Shown: positions 11,350-24,802, counted from the stretch's first letter. The stretch is DNA of 64,000 bases from Megalonaias nervosa (GCA_016617855.1 JAECUM010001836.1:62001-126000), one strand, 5' to 3'. Notes: generated by a model not told the origin, from the letters alone. Numbers and translations are program-made.

Positions 11350-12987
11350 CAGTAGTCCCCCTCTTGAACGGCCCCCCCGATCAGCGGCCACCCGCTCCTT
11401 ACGGCCAGAATCCGTTGGCACCGACGAGTTTGTGTTCAAAAGTACCCCTCACAAAAGGTCACCCCGCTAACGCGACCAGCGGCCAGTATATTAGGGCAAA
11501 AATATAAAATTTACCCCTCACAAGCAGCTGCATTTTATTTTGTAATATGTATCTAGAACCAGTATTTTATTCAAAACGTGTGTTAAGTAACCTAATTTGT
11601 TTCCCGATGTCAGGTTTTCGTTACTGAAAGAAGTGTTGACTAAAAGTACATGTACCACTAAGGTTAATATCTCATTTACGTCTCACGAGAAGACACATTT
11701 ATTCCACAAAGCTGAGAAAGACTCAAATTTTAATTCATGCAAAAAGGTAAGTACATGTAATCTGATTAGCCTTATTGCTGTGTTATCATGAGATGTCCGG
11801 TTTAGTCACTCTGATAATTGTTAAGATTACAATTACTGAACAGTAGTAACAGCTGAGAAGTGGCGGTATTGATGTACAATACACAAGTCAGTGGGTTTGA
11901 TAGCCTTTATGGCTTCCTTTAGTAGGATGTTGAGCTTGTTCACTTTCGTAATTAGTGGCTATTATTACTGACAATAATTGTCAAGTTTACAAATCCTAAC
12001 GGCCGCAAGGTCAAATCTGCGTACATATTGAAGCTGTTTTGGCTTCTCTCACTTAGTGTAAAGAAATGTGAACACAGTAGGGTACCAGACTGCAATGAAT
12101 GAATCACGTGACAAGATCGCTACCTTTAAAAACATATGGCATTTTGTTTAAATGCAGAAACATTGTTTTATCAGTCTTGTAGTTGGCAACATTGATGATT
12201 ACATCCGGACATAATTGTCAAGATCATAGCAGGGTCAGCATAGGCTAAAAATAGATTTTGTGCAAACACAGAGAAATTAAACTTGAACAAAACAGGATAC
12301 CAGACAAAGGCCGAAAAATCACGTGACAACACATTTATCGCTTCTTTTAGGCATTTCGTCCGCTCTACGGAAAGTTTCGTCTGCATAATTAAATCGCATA
12401 CAGTTAGCAACATTTGAATAAATCATTGCCAAACATTAACATGTTGTCGCGCAAACGGAGACGATTATTTTTGAAAAAAATTGTTATTCTACTGAACGAC
12501 ATCAGGTGATGTGGGGAGGGGGGACTTGCCGAACAATTGTAGGTAGAAAAGACTCGAATAAAACAATTTTATGTTGAAAACACTCAAATAAACATCGTAA
12601 ACGATCAGGAGGTTTTTCAGCAGCAGTGGGAAAATGGAGCAAATAGAAAGAGAATTATGTATGTACCAAGATTTAAATGATGTTTTTGAATGGTTTTACA
12701 ATGTGCATGACAACAACACCCGCTCACATATCACGCTTACGCCAAGAATAAGAACTGTTAATGCATATTCAGTTGAAATAAGTCTGTTATTATAACAAGA
12801 AGAACCTTTTAATAATTAATGTTACTTTTAAATAAAGATATTAAATGCTTTGAAGAATGTAGCTTTCTTACTACGTACATCATATATACTTCTCACAAAA
12901 ATTTAGTCCCCCTCTAGAAAGGCCACCCGTCTTATTAGGCCACTTTCCCGGTGCAGAAGGGGTGGCCGTATAAGAGGGGGACTACTG
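11350..12987. mobile_element. Tigger/pogo-like inverted-repeat DNA transposon, non-autonomous (1638 bp)
   Basis: The left end CAGTAGTCCCCCTCTTGAAC and the right end (complement CAGTAGTCCCCCTCTTATAC) form a terminal inverted repeat that continues into an ACGGCC-type block on each side. The right end is followed by TA; the left is preceded by TG, possibly a decayed TA. A CAGTAGTCCCCC-type end with a TA target is the style of pogo/Tigger elements. No transposase frame was recognised inside. The interior has two related blocks with ATACCAGAC or GTACCAGAC followed by AATCACGTGAC (around 12085-12115 and 12297-12328). GC content at the two ends is visibly higher than the surroundings. Confidence 0.8.
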
Positions 12988-13861
12988 TACATGATTATTT
13001 CCACATCTCTGCTTAACCTTTAGGTTAGTTTTTTTTTTAAGTAAAGTATGGACAGTTTTCATATTGTGTGTTACATCGCTAGGGAAAAAAAGCCAAACTT
13101 GATGTGTCACAGTTGTCCGTCATGTGATAAACATTACAGATTGATTGCGGATCTTGTTGACAAGAAATTATTTAAACAACTTTAATTGCCTTTGAAAAAC
13201 ATGCACATTTACAGAACCTTTGTTGAGTAACACTGAGTTAAAACTGAACTGTCAGCCGAGGGTTGAAAATGCAGATTGGCGGAAAGGTCAAGTATGGAAT
13301 CACTTATTTAAATGACATCTTTTCAGTTATTGTATGCAACATGTACATTTTGGAAAACGTTACAGCTTTGCTAAATTTGACGTCTGTAACTGACACCCAT
13401 ATAACTGGGAACAAAATAGACTGGGATCTGTCAGTGTTTATGTTTGACCTATTTGGTCTACATTCCTTCCATGGTGACCAGTACCAGTAGTGTACATTGC
13501 TTGTATGGTGACCATGTTGAAAATCATGTCTCTAATTCTCCTGAACAGGTGGCCGTATCAACACTGGTTTTCACTAAAACACATGATATGTAATTGGTCC
13601 TAATTGAATATAACATCCACATTAACTATCCAGACCTGCCACTTATCCGGATTTACATGTAATCATTCCAGATTTTTGTTTAGAAATACAAAATATCCTG
13701 ATTTCCAGGTTATTACCCAAAATCCAGATTTAAAAAAAAAAAAATGCCCCCCCCCCATTAAAAAAAAAAATAAAATAAATAAATACCATTAGTGATGTTG
13801 TGCAAAGAGAGCAGAAGTGATGCAGAAGTTCCATAATGAGTATGCTACATTCATACTGTGA
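12988..13861. other. Intron sequence with poly(A)/poly(C) low-complexity patch
   Basis: Contains an A- and C-homopolymer patch at about 13730-13785. Nothing else recognised. The last 7 bases are the target-site copy of the following SINE. Confidence 0.5.
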
Positions 13862-14183
13862 CCACTCCGGTGGCCTAGTGGTTAGAGCGTCCGCCCCAGA
13901 TGAAGGAGGTCATGGGTTCGAACCCCAGCCGAATCATACCAAAGACTTCTAAAATTGGTACTAATAGCTGCCTCGCTAGGCACTCAGCATTAAGAGGTTA
14001 GTGGTAGGACTGGTCGGCCTGGTGTCAGGATAATGTGACTGGGTGGGACATGATGCAACAAGTCTGCGGCATGATGTCCCAGTCCTAGACATCACTATAA
14101 ATTGCCACATTGCAGACATCGTAGCGATATGACTGAAAAATTGTTAAAGCTACGTTAAAAATCTAAATCACACACACACACAC
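13862..14183 (+). mobile_element. tRNA-derived SINE (family 1), full length
   Basis: The 5' part is tRNA-like, with an A box TGGCCTAGTGGTTAGAGC and a B box GGTTCGAACCCC, followed by a body shared with the other family-1 copies (GGACTGGTCGGCCTGGTGTC, AGACATCACTATAAA). It ends in a (CA)n tail. It is flanked by the 7-bp direct repeat ACTGTGA (13855-13861, 14184-14190). Family 1 is also present at 25262, 35885, 42964 and 63630. Confidence 0.92.
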
Positions 14184-14190
14184 ACTGTGA

Positions 14191-15832
14191 AAATATGTCA
14201 TTTTTCCATTTTCATCTGTTATGCTGATATTCCGCTCAAGGTGACAGGTCTTGACTACATTTTTTATGATTGTTTCACTAAGAGACTTATGTTCATCACA
14301 GAACAAGCAGTATAGACCATAACAGTTTGATGCATACGTAGAAGATAATATCTTGGTTACTAAATTTGGTACATTTGGATTTTCATTAAAGTGTCTGATT
14401 GCTTCCAGCACTTTCGTGTATAAAGATAATAAAATGACAGAAGAAAGAGACTTATTATGGAATTCAGGAAATTCTTGTTGGCTGGCAGAGAACCAGTCGC
14501 AATGCTAGGCCTGCTTAAAAATGATAATCGTGCAAAATTGACATGCTGTAATGAGATTTAAAATTTGCTGTGCATGGGAATGTTCTCAATAAAACTGGAA
14601 CTCCTGCAAATAAAATTCAAAAGTGCACATAAATCTAATATGGTTGTCTGCTTTAGTCTTGATTACCAAGGTGCTTTTTGGTGTGCCTTCTGGGCTTTTC
14701 TGTGTGTTTCACATGCCCACACTGCACATGATTGGAAATTTATCAGGGGTGGGGGTGGGGGAGTGCTCAAAACAATGGCTGGTTGTAAGTTGATAAGAAA
14801 TTACTTTAAAGTTACTTCTGCCAGTATTGTGACATGGTTATACAGTATGAACAGAAAGAATTTTACGTAAACCACATTTATAATGTCATTTATTTCCTTT
14901 GGGTATGTTTCTTGAATTACCAGTTAAAGCTTGGATATTGTTTAAATCCCCTAAATACTGGCCTATCGTAGAGTTTTCAGTTTATTTTCAGTTCCCTACA
15001 TACCTGTATAAACATTTTCCCACCTGCCAGATGATTACTATTTGTGCCAGTATTATACATGTACTAAGATTAAATGTCATGTTATTTTGACTTGGTAACT
15101 AGTCATGGGTTTCTCAAAAAGGAATCCAAGCAGTCAGCTGAAGAATTTTTTTTATCTTTCAGAGGATAAGTAGAATTTATTGAATTAAGTAAAGACTGAT
15201 AAATGTTTAGTCATATAAATATTGATATGAACTTGAAAACCTTTGCTTCATGTATCATGATTGGTGATGCACTGTTGCATCAGCCTGATTTATTTAACTA
15301 TGGACACAAAGGCATGTGGATTGCATGAATGTCATTGCATCTAACCTATTGACTAATTCAAGGTGATAGCATACAAATTTTAAAACTACAGTAAATCAAC
15401 TTTAACCTTAATAAGCATGGGTTAGCCACCTGTGTCTGTTTAAAACAAAAAGGCCAGCTTCATGATTGATGTAGGAACTTTTTTTATTGCATCATGTGAC
15501 TGTCTCAAAGGATATGCGTAATAAATCTGAACTTGCAGTGTTGACAAAAACTTGCTAGGAGACTAATGATAATGGACTGGTGGAGTCAGGTTTACTTAAT
15601 TGGATCTGTACAGAAAGAAGCATACTTCAACTTCCTGAATGTTGTTGAACACTGACATAAGAAAGCAAGATTTATTACAGGCCATTAACATTATGTATTA
15701 TAGAATGTCTGCCCCCCCCCCTTTGATGTTATATTCATTGTGTAGTTTATTTACAAATATGAGGGACCTGCATTGATGACCGTAACTATATTTAACCATT
15801 ATCCAGCAGTAAGGCATTTTCAGTAGGGGTCA
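14191..15832. other. Intron sequence, nothing recognised
   Basis: No repeat family or splice-consistent exon recognised; includes a short G-rich patch near 14745. Confidence 0.4.
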
Positions 15833-16046
15833 CATGGTACTCTGTGATATAGTCAAGTACAACAGCTGACTGCACAGACCCAAATCTGCCATTGCATAAT
15901 GCACTTGGAGATCTTGGTCTGTGCAGTTAGGATTGGTTGGTAGAGCAAACAAAATAGGCTCTGATATGTCTGCACTTTATGTGACAGTAGATCAGGGTCA
16001 GTGCTGTTTGCAGTTTGACTCAACTTTTAAGTTACTATATATGGCA
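15833..16046. mobile_element. Foldback element copy (family F), full length, diverged
   Basis: Shows both internal hairpin modules, CAAATCTGCCATTGCATAAT with its partner and the second module around TCTGCACTTTATG. It ends with GTTTGCAGTTTGACTCAAC and ACTATATATGGCA. The left arm is degenerate. Confidence 0.65.
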
Positions 16047-17022
16047 TTGCCATCTACACTTTCAACATAATCTTCCAGTTCAGAAAAACAAGTTCATTGT
16101 TCTTAAATTATTGTCATTATTTTCAGCTTTTAATTGTTTCATTGTGTAAGATGGAGGAAAGGGCAGTCACTCTTTGTGTTGGCAGAAGAAATTGTTTAAT
16201 TTTATATGATGCTTCCTAACAGCAGGTTTGGAGGTTTAGAATGTCAGATTGGTACATCATTCTGCATGTCGTTAGAGGCAGCTAATGGAGGCATCCCATT
16301 GGCCCTCAGATGTGTCCTGTGATGATGTTTTAGGGTAAATGGTTTTGGACTTTTAAAAAAATGAACTTTATACATCCTTCTTGAAAACTTGCACAAACCT
16401 AAAAGTCTAATAGAACTTGGAATTAGGTAAAAAGTCAAATTGACATTGTGTAATTCTTGTCTTAATTAGTTGTAATTGTAGGATTTATCAGCACAGTATG
16501 AACAAAAATTGTGTTGTTCAGAGGCAAAACTCTAAAGGGTAAATATTATGAATTGCCCCCCTCCTTTTCTGAAAAACAAGAGTGTAAATACTAATCAATA
16601 AAAGTTGGCAAGTAAAGATGCTTCAAATTCTGTAAAGGTATACAAAATTGTAGATCAATACAATTTTTATTGTAATGGGCCTTCCACAAATAAAACTGAA
16701 TTGTCTGAGACTTGTATTTTGTGTAATGTACAGACCTGCAGAATTTCAGCTTATATCAGCTTTTTGCATCAAACACTTTCTAAAAATGTTGCTTGAGTGC
16801 GTGTGAAAAAAAAGGATTTGGGTTATTGATTCAGTTTCCTGCTTGTTCTCTTAGCACCTGATTTCATCTCAGGAAGTGCTATGTATAGAAATAGTTCAAT
16901 GATCAGATTTATTGTAGCCCAGAGAATTCATTGATTTTAGGGTGACATCTGTGAAAACATTTGGTTGATAAAAGATTTCACTGATTTCAATTAACTCTGC
17001 TAAGAAGTGTGTAATAAATAAC

Positions 17023-17242
17023 CCACTGTATATACTTATTTACAAGTCGAGTGCAACTGTAGACAGCATAGACACTGATCTGCAGTCACATGTAGAATAG
17101 GGTCTGTGTTAATTGTTCTACTGCTTATTCCTACTGCATACAAGTTGCATAGACCCAGATCTGCCAGTGCATTATGGGACAGCAGATCTGGGTCAGTCCA
17201 GTTTGCAGTTGGGATCCAACTTAAAAGTGAATATAGATGGTA
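17023..17242. mobile_element. Foldback element copy (family F), full length
   Basis: The left arm ACTGTATATACTTATTTACA then AAGTCGAGTGCAACTG pairs with the right arm CAGTTGGGATCCAACTT then AAGTGAATATAGATGGT. The right internal module CCCAGATCTGCCAGTGCATT folds on TGGGACAGCAGATCTGGG. Confidence 0.8.
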
Positions 17243-17689
17243 TGTGGGTCATGATAGAATTGGCAAAAACAAATTAGGAGTCCTCGGGGGAAAATTGTTG
17301 CAATACTTGAGACTAATGTAAGGCATACAAAACATATTAAAATGGATATGACTTAGAATCCCAGTGAGATGGATCTTTTAGCTTGGGTTTCATATGCTCC
17401 TTTGAAAACCTTCAAAGTACTGGATTTTGTCTTTTTAAATTCAGGGCCTTGAAATCCTTGAAAGTTGATATTTTAAATCCTTGAAAATTATTTTTGCTTA
17501 TGCAATAATGAGATTTTAGATAATTTTGTGCCATATAGTACCTAAACTAACATGAGGGATTTTGCTCTGTTTTGCTGCTCTCCAGTGTATCAGCTTTGGT
17601 TGTGTTGCTCATCATTCTGTATATGATTTTCACTTTAGCTGTCTGTATTTGAGGTCCTGCCAAGTCCTCGAGTTTGCCTTACATATTAG

Positions 17690-17795
17690 GTATACTATGT
17701 ATATTTGCATAAATATTGGGTTCAGTGCATAATATACAGGCAGATCTTGGTGTTTGCAGTTGGATCAGACTCATAAGCTAGTACGCATTTAAATT
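17690..17795. mobile_element. Foldback element copy (family F), internally deleted
   Basis: Retains GTGCATAATATACAGGCAGA, TTTGCAGTTGGATCAGACTC and an outer arm; one hairpin module and part of the left arm are missing. Confidence 0.5.
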
Positions 17796-18189
17796 AATAA
17801 TCACAATTTCAAGATCCTCCAGTCTTCTGAGCACCAAGTATATTTTTTAAGCTGACAGGAAATAAATTCAAAGTTGAACACAAACTGTGGTATATTTTAC
17901 CAGTAATTAAAAATAGATGATTGAATAGCTGACCATTAGACCTTGAAACTGCCTTGACCGCTAGACCTTGAAATTGATAATGCTACTTATATCCCAAGTT
18001 TCCCTGGCCCTTCAGTTTATTTTAATTTTTTCTGGCTGAGTGCCAGAAACTAACAGGTACTTCGAAGAAGATTTTTTTTTTTTTTTCTCAGAGGGACTAC
18101 CATATTCTCACCATTCCTGATTTATCAAAAAAATAAATTTTTGGCATGTTAGTATGCAGATGTTCTAAATAATGCTACTTTCAGTACAT

Positions 18190-18402
18190 GTCATCTATAT
18201 TTATACAAGTTGGATCTAACTGCAAACAATATAGACAGATCTTATGTCATATAATGCACCGAAAGAGCAAGGCAGTTTTATTGTTTTGCTAATTATTCCT
18301 GACAAACTGCATAGATCCAGATCTGCTGGTGCATTATGCAATGGCAGTTCTCTGTCTATGCTGTTTGAAGTTGGATCTGACTTGAGAGTTTAGACAGCAC
18401 TA
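18190..18402. mobile_element. Foldback element copy (family F), full length
   Basis: The left arm includes GTTGGATCTAACTGCAAAC and the right arm GTTTGAAGTTGGATCTGAC. Between them lies the module CCAGATCTGCTGGTGCATTA then TGCAATGGCAG. Confidence 0.75.
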
Positions 18403-20490
18403 CATCAAGAACCACCCGATATTTCTTTTTCTTTGTAGAGGCCGTCAGATTTCCTTAACTGAGGTCATCGGTCACTTGTGCACACCTATTTCAAATGGCA
18501 TCATATATGAGTAAACAGAAAGAAATAGATAACACCAGAACTGCAACCAGTATTCTTTATCAGTAAAAGAAAATGTTGAAACAATATCATTTAAGTGTTC
18601 TTTATTTGCAGGCAGTGATAAAATTGCAGCCTAGTTTACCTAGTTCATTTCTCACTAATGTTCAACACTCGAGGTGCAACTGTACACAGTATTTTCCTGA
18701 TAAGATATTAATAAATGATTCTTTCATTTGGACACAAATTAACCGGACAGCAAAAAAAGTAATTATTTTTTTTAAGCTCGGTAACATTAAAACAAAAATG
18801 TTCTGTTTTTCATGCATTAAAAACGATCTCGAACCACTCAGAAATTTTGATAAATGTAAAACCACCCATCCTTCTGGACCCATTTCCCATTCCATTTCCC
18901 ATCCTCCTCAAATGAGACTGAAATTGTAATGTAATGAAGGACCTTATTTATTCCTGAAATTTCTGAAAAAGAGGTAATTAATTTAAAAAGGAAATAAGAT
19001 AAAAAAAATACTTTTATTTAATGCATCAGAATCATCTGTTTTACGTCCATTTCTTTGTTTTTCAGCAATGTCTTGACTGGTTTTTCAAAAAGTCCAGAAT
19101 TGTATGGTTTTGGACATTATAAATGAGTGTCATCTTGATTGTTATATCAGTACATGTATTATGTATAATGAAAAACTAGAATTCTTCAGTTTCATACAAA
19201 TGAGATTGGTGTTTGGTTGGAGCAAACTTGTCAGGTGACATAAGAAGCTCCATTCAGCCTCACACCACACCACACCACACAAACTCTTCAGGAGAGTTGT
19301 GTACTAATTTTTATATAAATGTAAGTAGAAGAAAAAACATTTCTTCTTAAAATGATTTCCTTGTCTATTTTATTCACTATTTTATTCTGTTCATTTTCTG
19401 TTTTTGAAAACCGGCTTTATATATTTAGGAATGAACTATATTTTACCCCAGAAAAGCTTTTGCTGGAAATAAACCGAAAGAATTGTCAAAAAAGTTTTGA
19501 TCATAAGGCAATACATGTAATTCCACAAATAAAAGGAGATATATAATTTCGACTTGGTTATTAAGCAGTAATTTTATTTCTGACCATGGAACTGATTCTC
19601 CAAGTTCAGTCAAGGGGCCAGTGTAGAGAATATTGGGGAATGTATGTGGTATGTAACACCATCGAGAGAAAAAGCCAAGGTAGAAGTGCAAGATACCTCA
19701 TCAGAGAAAGCATCGCCTTCATTTAAAAAAAGAGAATTAGCATGAAGTGCTGTAAGGTGAAGATGTAGGATACATTTTGATCAACATCTGTTCATTATAA
19801 TTTATCAGATCAAAATGTACTGTCTGTGACAGTGAAGTGGTAAATGTAGACATGGCAAAGTAAATTTATACTGAAATAGCTTTTGGTAAGCACATGTACT
19901 ATTGCCTGGCAGAAAAAAGATCTCGGCCTAATAGTTTGGGGGAATGTTTCATGCCTTGTTTATGATCAATCATCAGTACAGTATGCTCCTGGTGGCTGTA
20001 CAGTAGCATTAAATGTTAACAGCACATCTAGTGTTGATATTATAGTTAGGGATGTACACTGTATGCTTGAAGTTCAGTTTTGTCCTTGTGTTGACAGTCA
20101 AATGATAGGCATGATTTTCATGTCAAAGTCCATCAACCTGTTTTACCCATTTTGGTGTAAGTGACCCAATAAAAAACCAGTGCAACAAATACAGTGAACC
20201 AACTATACATTGTATTTTGTATATAAATATCACGAACCATCTATACATTATACTTTGTAAGTTGGTGATTGTAGCTGTTGATAAAAGAAAACGTCTTAAG
20301 CTCTTCAGTGTCCTCATGTTTGTTACTGTGTGTGCCACATGGGCAATATTGCATGCACAGATGACATTCATTTGAAATTTTTGTATGGTCTTGTATGTCT
20401 TTATTCGAAAGTTACCTGATAACTGTTTTCATGATCTTAAATTTACACCTCAGTGCATATATATCATGGTGCACTTCAATGTATATGTAG
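18403..20490. other. Intron sequence, nothing recognised
   Basis: Contains a 118-codon open frame (18573-18929, +) with no recognisable domain and no splice context, treated as chance. A (CACAC) patch lies near 19260. Otherwise no structure. Confidence 0.4.
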
Positions 20491-20496
20491 TTCTTG

Positions 20497-21205
20497 TTAG
20501 GTCAGGGTAAGTTGGGTAACCTGCGAGATCAGTCTAGTTGGGCACAAACTATTTCTGCCCCCCAGTTCTCTTTATGTGTTCATTTAGTAAGGCAAAAAAT
20601 GTGCATGTCCAGTCAGCTAACTGTCCCTATTTTTTGTTGCTGACCCTAGCTTCCCCCTCCCCACCCCAGCCCTGCAAAAATTTAAAAACAAAATTCCCTG
20701 AATTTGTGCATTTAATTAAACCAGATTATCCCAGTACATGAAGTGCTTTGTACATTATATATACCAATCATAATATATATGAGGTTTAAAAAAAATGAAA
20801 ACAAATAAAAAGACACCCAAGATTGATTTGTGCCTCTAATGGAGTCAGTTTATCCCAGTACTTGAAGCTTTTAGTACAGTATATATACCAGTCATTATAT
20901 ATATATATAATGTTAAAATAAAACTTTCCTACCTATCCTAATTTTAAAACCAGTGCAGAGGAAAGCCCAATGATATTTTTGGTTGTGATTCAGTCAAGGT
21001 GAGTTGGCTTGCCTTACAGATGCATCTCATTTGGCAGAACTATTTCTGTACTGTAGTCCTGTTTGTATTTTCATTTAGCTAACATGTTTTGTAGTTGTAA
21101 TTGGGTCAAGGTGAGTTGGCTTACCTTGCAGATGGGACTATTGTGGCACAAACTGTTTTTGTACATGTAGTCGTGTGTATTAGTTTGTTTAACATTTGTG
21201 ATCAG
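20497..21205. repeat. Degenerate repeats of a roughly 100-bp unit
   Basis: Three diverged copies of GGTCAAGGTGAGTTGGCTTRC, CTTGCAGAT, GGCACAAACTATTTCTGT and GTAGTCCTGTTTGTATT start near 20500, 20994 and 21106. Between the first two lie two copies of a block with CCCAGTACNTGAAG and ATATATACCARTCAT (20725 and 20852), which recurs at 27210-27270. Confidence 0.6.
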
Positions 21206-22970
21206 GATCTAGGTTGTGATGTAGCAAATCAGTCTTTATAGAATTAATTAGGTAGCAAATCAGTCTATGCTGTGTGTAGGGTCCACTGTCAGATGCTAGT
21301 GTTTGTTGAAAAGAGGCTATGAAAAGCATTTCAGACTTTAGTTGCTTATAAATATTACTTACTATATATGTTCATGTGCTACTGTGATCATAAAGACAGT
21401 TTTGTCAGAAAATATGTGTTATTAATTTCCTGTCGTTTCCAAAAAAGTTACATTTCCAGACATATCAAGATGGGACATTCGTCATCTACATCAGAAAGAT
21501 TACAATAGCTCTTTTTAATCATTGCAGGTAAACTATGGCTGTTTCATACAAACCTGTGTATTCTAGTTTCTAACAAGTAAAAATTGTCTTGCTGGTTGGA
21601 AGAATAATGGTAAAAAATTAAATTTTTATCACTGCACTATTGCATGTGATGTGTCTGTCCAACCGGTTATGTGATGATCAACGACTTGCCCTGTCATGTA
21701 AGGTGTGCATTGTGGGGTAGTTTTATGTTGTGTTTGAATAAAGAAAACTTAGATATTTTCATACATTCAATGTTTGAAAAATTCACGAATTTATAGTCAA
21801 ACCATCCGTGTCTGTCTGCTTTCACCATTACATGAGTAACATTTTGGGTTCTTTTTAACCAAAAATCCAAACAGTTGCACACAACATTCAGTTTTGCTAT
21901 CCTGTTGTCAAAAACCATCATGTAACCCATTAGAGGTTGTTTACAGCTGATCAAGATGCTGGCTAAAGATTTCCATAAAGATGTTACAGGCTGTTACATG
22001 AACAGGTAAGGTACGTGATATTTGACAAAATAAGAGAATTCTTTAAACGGGTAGCAAATAGATCTTTAATTACAAATACGTGATGACCATTAAAATGAAA
22101 GAATGCAGCACAAAGTAACACCAGTATTTTGTCGGCTCTCTCGAGATGGTTGTTTTATGACTGATATCGAATCCAACTTCACATAAGATTTATGGACTGG
22201 AAGTGTTTGTTCATGTTGTTGTGCATAAACAGCTGTAATGTTAATAAACATGACTGAAATTCTATACCAGTTATTGACATGCCTGAAAGTAGGCTTAATA
22301 TTGACATTGGGTCTTTTTGTAGTACAATCATTTTTATTTCTGACCATCCTGTGTGCAAATCATGTGACATTGATGGGAAAATAATGGCAGTCATAAAACT
22401 TGATTATGGTATAGTGATTCTAATGTATAATTAAACTGAAATAAATACTGCATTTCCATTTAAGGATTGTGTAGAATTTGATTACTTCTAATTAACATAT
22501 GTGCATCTTGTGTAACATTTATGGCAGTCATAGTAACACATTTCTTGTCTTTTGTCTTGGAAAGGAAAGTTACACAATTTAACATTGCTTTGCTTAAAAT
22601 CAGATTTTGAAAGAATTTACATTCATTATTGTCAAGAGAATTCATAGCAACAGCAGCATCAGGTCAACAATGAGGACCAAGAAGTTTCCTTTGACATAAA
22701 GTGTTTGGTTCAGAAGTCACCCTAATCAAGTTGGCATGCCACTGGGCATACATGTATAAAAGCCAGAGGTGCATAAAGAATCAATATTATATATTGCAAA
22801 TGAAAATAATGCAACAAAATATAAATCTAGAACTATATCAGTATTTGAAAGTACATGTACTAATACATTACAGATTCATCATTCTAAATAATTAATACAT
22901 TGTACATAAATATTTGTTTTTGTTGAACCAGACAGAATTGAGTTACAATAGTCCAGTCTTGAAAGTACTA
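21206..22970. other. Intron sequence with short AATTAGGTAGCAAATCAGTC repeats
   Basis: Two copies of GGTAGCAAATCAGTCTAT lie near 21225-21265; more copies occur at 24235-24360. Nothing else recognised. Confidence 0.4.
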
Positions 22971-22974
22971 AGGA

Positions 22975-23790
22975 ACACACAAGTGTTTCAGAAGAGTAGT
23001 TTCAGTACTGTGGCAAGGGCGATATGCAGACTGTATATGCTAAGAAAGACTGTTTGAATTCAGATGAGATACAAGTTTGAATAGAACAACTTTTTCTAAG
23101 ATTTTTGACATGAATGGGAGATTAGAAACTGGGCGGTAGTTCTTTAAATCATTATGGTCGAGTGTTGGTTTCTTCAGCAGAGGCTTTACAATGGCATTTT
23201 TGTAAAATGATGGGAATTCCCCAGATGAGAGGTATTAATAACATCAGTTAGTGAAGGCAATATTGGATCTAAGCACTAAAGCAGCAGTGATGTCGGAATC
23301 GGATCAAGTTCGCATGACTTTGGTGCACTCTTCATCACGATTGTACGTACTAAATCCATAGAGACGGGTTCAAATGCTGCTAACGGTTGCCGCTGAAATT
23401 CTGTATCGCAACTGTATGGTGACAATGAGTCAATTGAAATTGTGTTGTCAAGTTTATCTCTGATGGTTTTTCACTGAAGAAATTTGCAAACAGGTCCGGA
23501 AGGTCAACTAGAGAGAAGGTAGCTGGAAGTGGTGTACATTTGTTCCTTGACATTAGCTTGTTAGTAATCTCAAATAACTCTTTGCAGCTGGAACTTTCCA
23601 TGATCTTAGTACTGTAGTGGGCTGATTTCACTGCATGGACTATGTGACATTCTTCTTAGCGGCATCATAGATTTGCTTATGAATAGTGAGTCTGGTGGAA
23701 AGCCAAAGCCTCTCAGCTTTACGGCGGTCTCTTTTAGCAGTGCGAAGCTGGTCTCTAACACTGCTATAACATGGAGAACACTTTTGAAAA
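22975..23790 (-). pseudogene. CR1/L2-like non-LTR retrotransposon relic (RT N-terminal part)
   Basis: Read on the minus strand in shifting frames, it gives in order a basic segment (RTAKRDRRKAERLWLSTRL), a linker with KSAHYSTKIMESSSCKELFE, then SLVDLPDLFANFFSEKPSEI, and finally the start of the reverse transcriptase. That last part includes KPLLKKPTLDHNDLKNYRPV, SNLPFMSKILEKVV and the HSTETTLLKH block. The order matches ORF2 of CR1/L2/jockey-type LINEs between endonuclease and RT motifs 1-3. The frame is broken several times and the catalytic Asp box is missing, so it is dead. No terminal repeats or target duplication were identified. Confidence 0.8.
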
Positions 23791-24234
23791 CATGAAACAA
23801 TAATGTATCTTTCGTTGATTGTGCTAATTGGAAATGTTCACTAAAATCTTTAAAAATACTTGAAAATGTTTCACATGAGAATATTTATAAATTCCTAATG
23901 TAATGTTTGAAGTTGTTACTTGATAGATTATAATTATATTATAAATATTTATATACAGCTTAACCATACAGATGCTGCTGCTGCTTTTATTATGTAATTG
24001 TAATAAATTTATGCTAATTATTATCTAGATAATAAAGGAAATCATCAGTTATATATCTAATTTGTCCATCCTGTTAGGTGAGTTACAGTTACAGCAGTGC
24101 TGTGACAAGCAATATTTTATAGAAGATGGGATACTAGACTATTGATCCATAACAAATTGGATGTGAAAATGAAGCATTTAAAGTTTGGGCTATTTTGTCC
24201 CACAGGATTCGCTGAAGAGCATGTTGTTAGTCCC

Positions 24235-24375
24235 TGATAGAGAATTAATTACGTAGCAGGTCAATCTGTATAAAATTAATTAGGTAGCAAATCAACCTAC
24301 CGGTATATAGAACTAGTTAGGTAGCAAATCAAGAATTATTTAGGTAGCAGATCAGTCTGTATAGAATTATACCTT
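24235..24375. repeat. Short tandem repeats of an AATTAGGTAGCAAATCA unit
   Basis: Four diverged copies of roughly ATAGAATTAATTAGGTAGC then AAATCA. The same motif occurs near 21225-21265. Confidence 0.7.
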
Positions 24376-24802
24376 TAAATGATTTGTGTACAGTGAGTCC
24401 AGATTAAATGTGGTTTGTCTTTTTTTTTGCATGGTACAGCGACAGAAGTAGGTTATATAGTGCCAAGGCAGTTGGTGTACAGTGTATTGTGAAAGATGCA
24501 CAACAATATCTGACCCAGACTGATCATTTGGTAGATTCTGAAGTTGCCTCCATTTGGTTACAAATTTGGCACACTAATCGCTGAGCCACAGTGATGCTTG
24601 CCAGCATTTTCTCGCATGAGATCCATCAGGCCAATTATGCATCCCCAAGTCTGATGGGGATCTTATACGACTCTGGACTTGGATGTAGTGATGGAGATTT
24701 ATCACCATCGTTTTTGCTCATGTAAAACGTGCATTCAGTTACAAAGCATGTACACAACTTATGCAGATCTGAGTCTAGGCTTATAGCATGACATCACAAG
24801 TA

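Noticed and set aside
13870..13940. tRNA gene
   Set aside because: A and B boxes are the tRNA-like head of a SINE, with a SINE body, (CA)n tail and target duplication; the same applies at 25270, 35890, 42970 and 63635.
18573..18929. 118-codon frame in the large intron
   Set aside because: No domain, no flanking splice sites consistent with the transporter, and a minus frame of 77 codons overlaps it.
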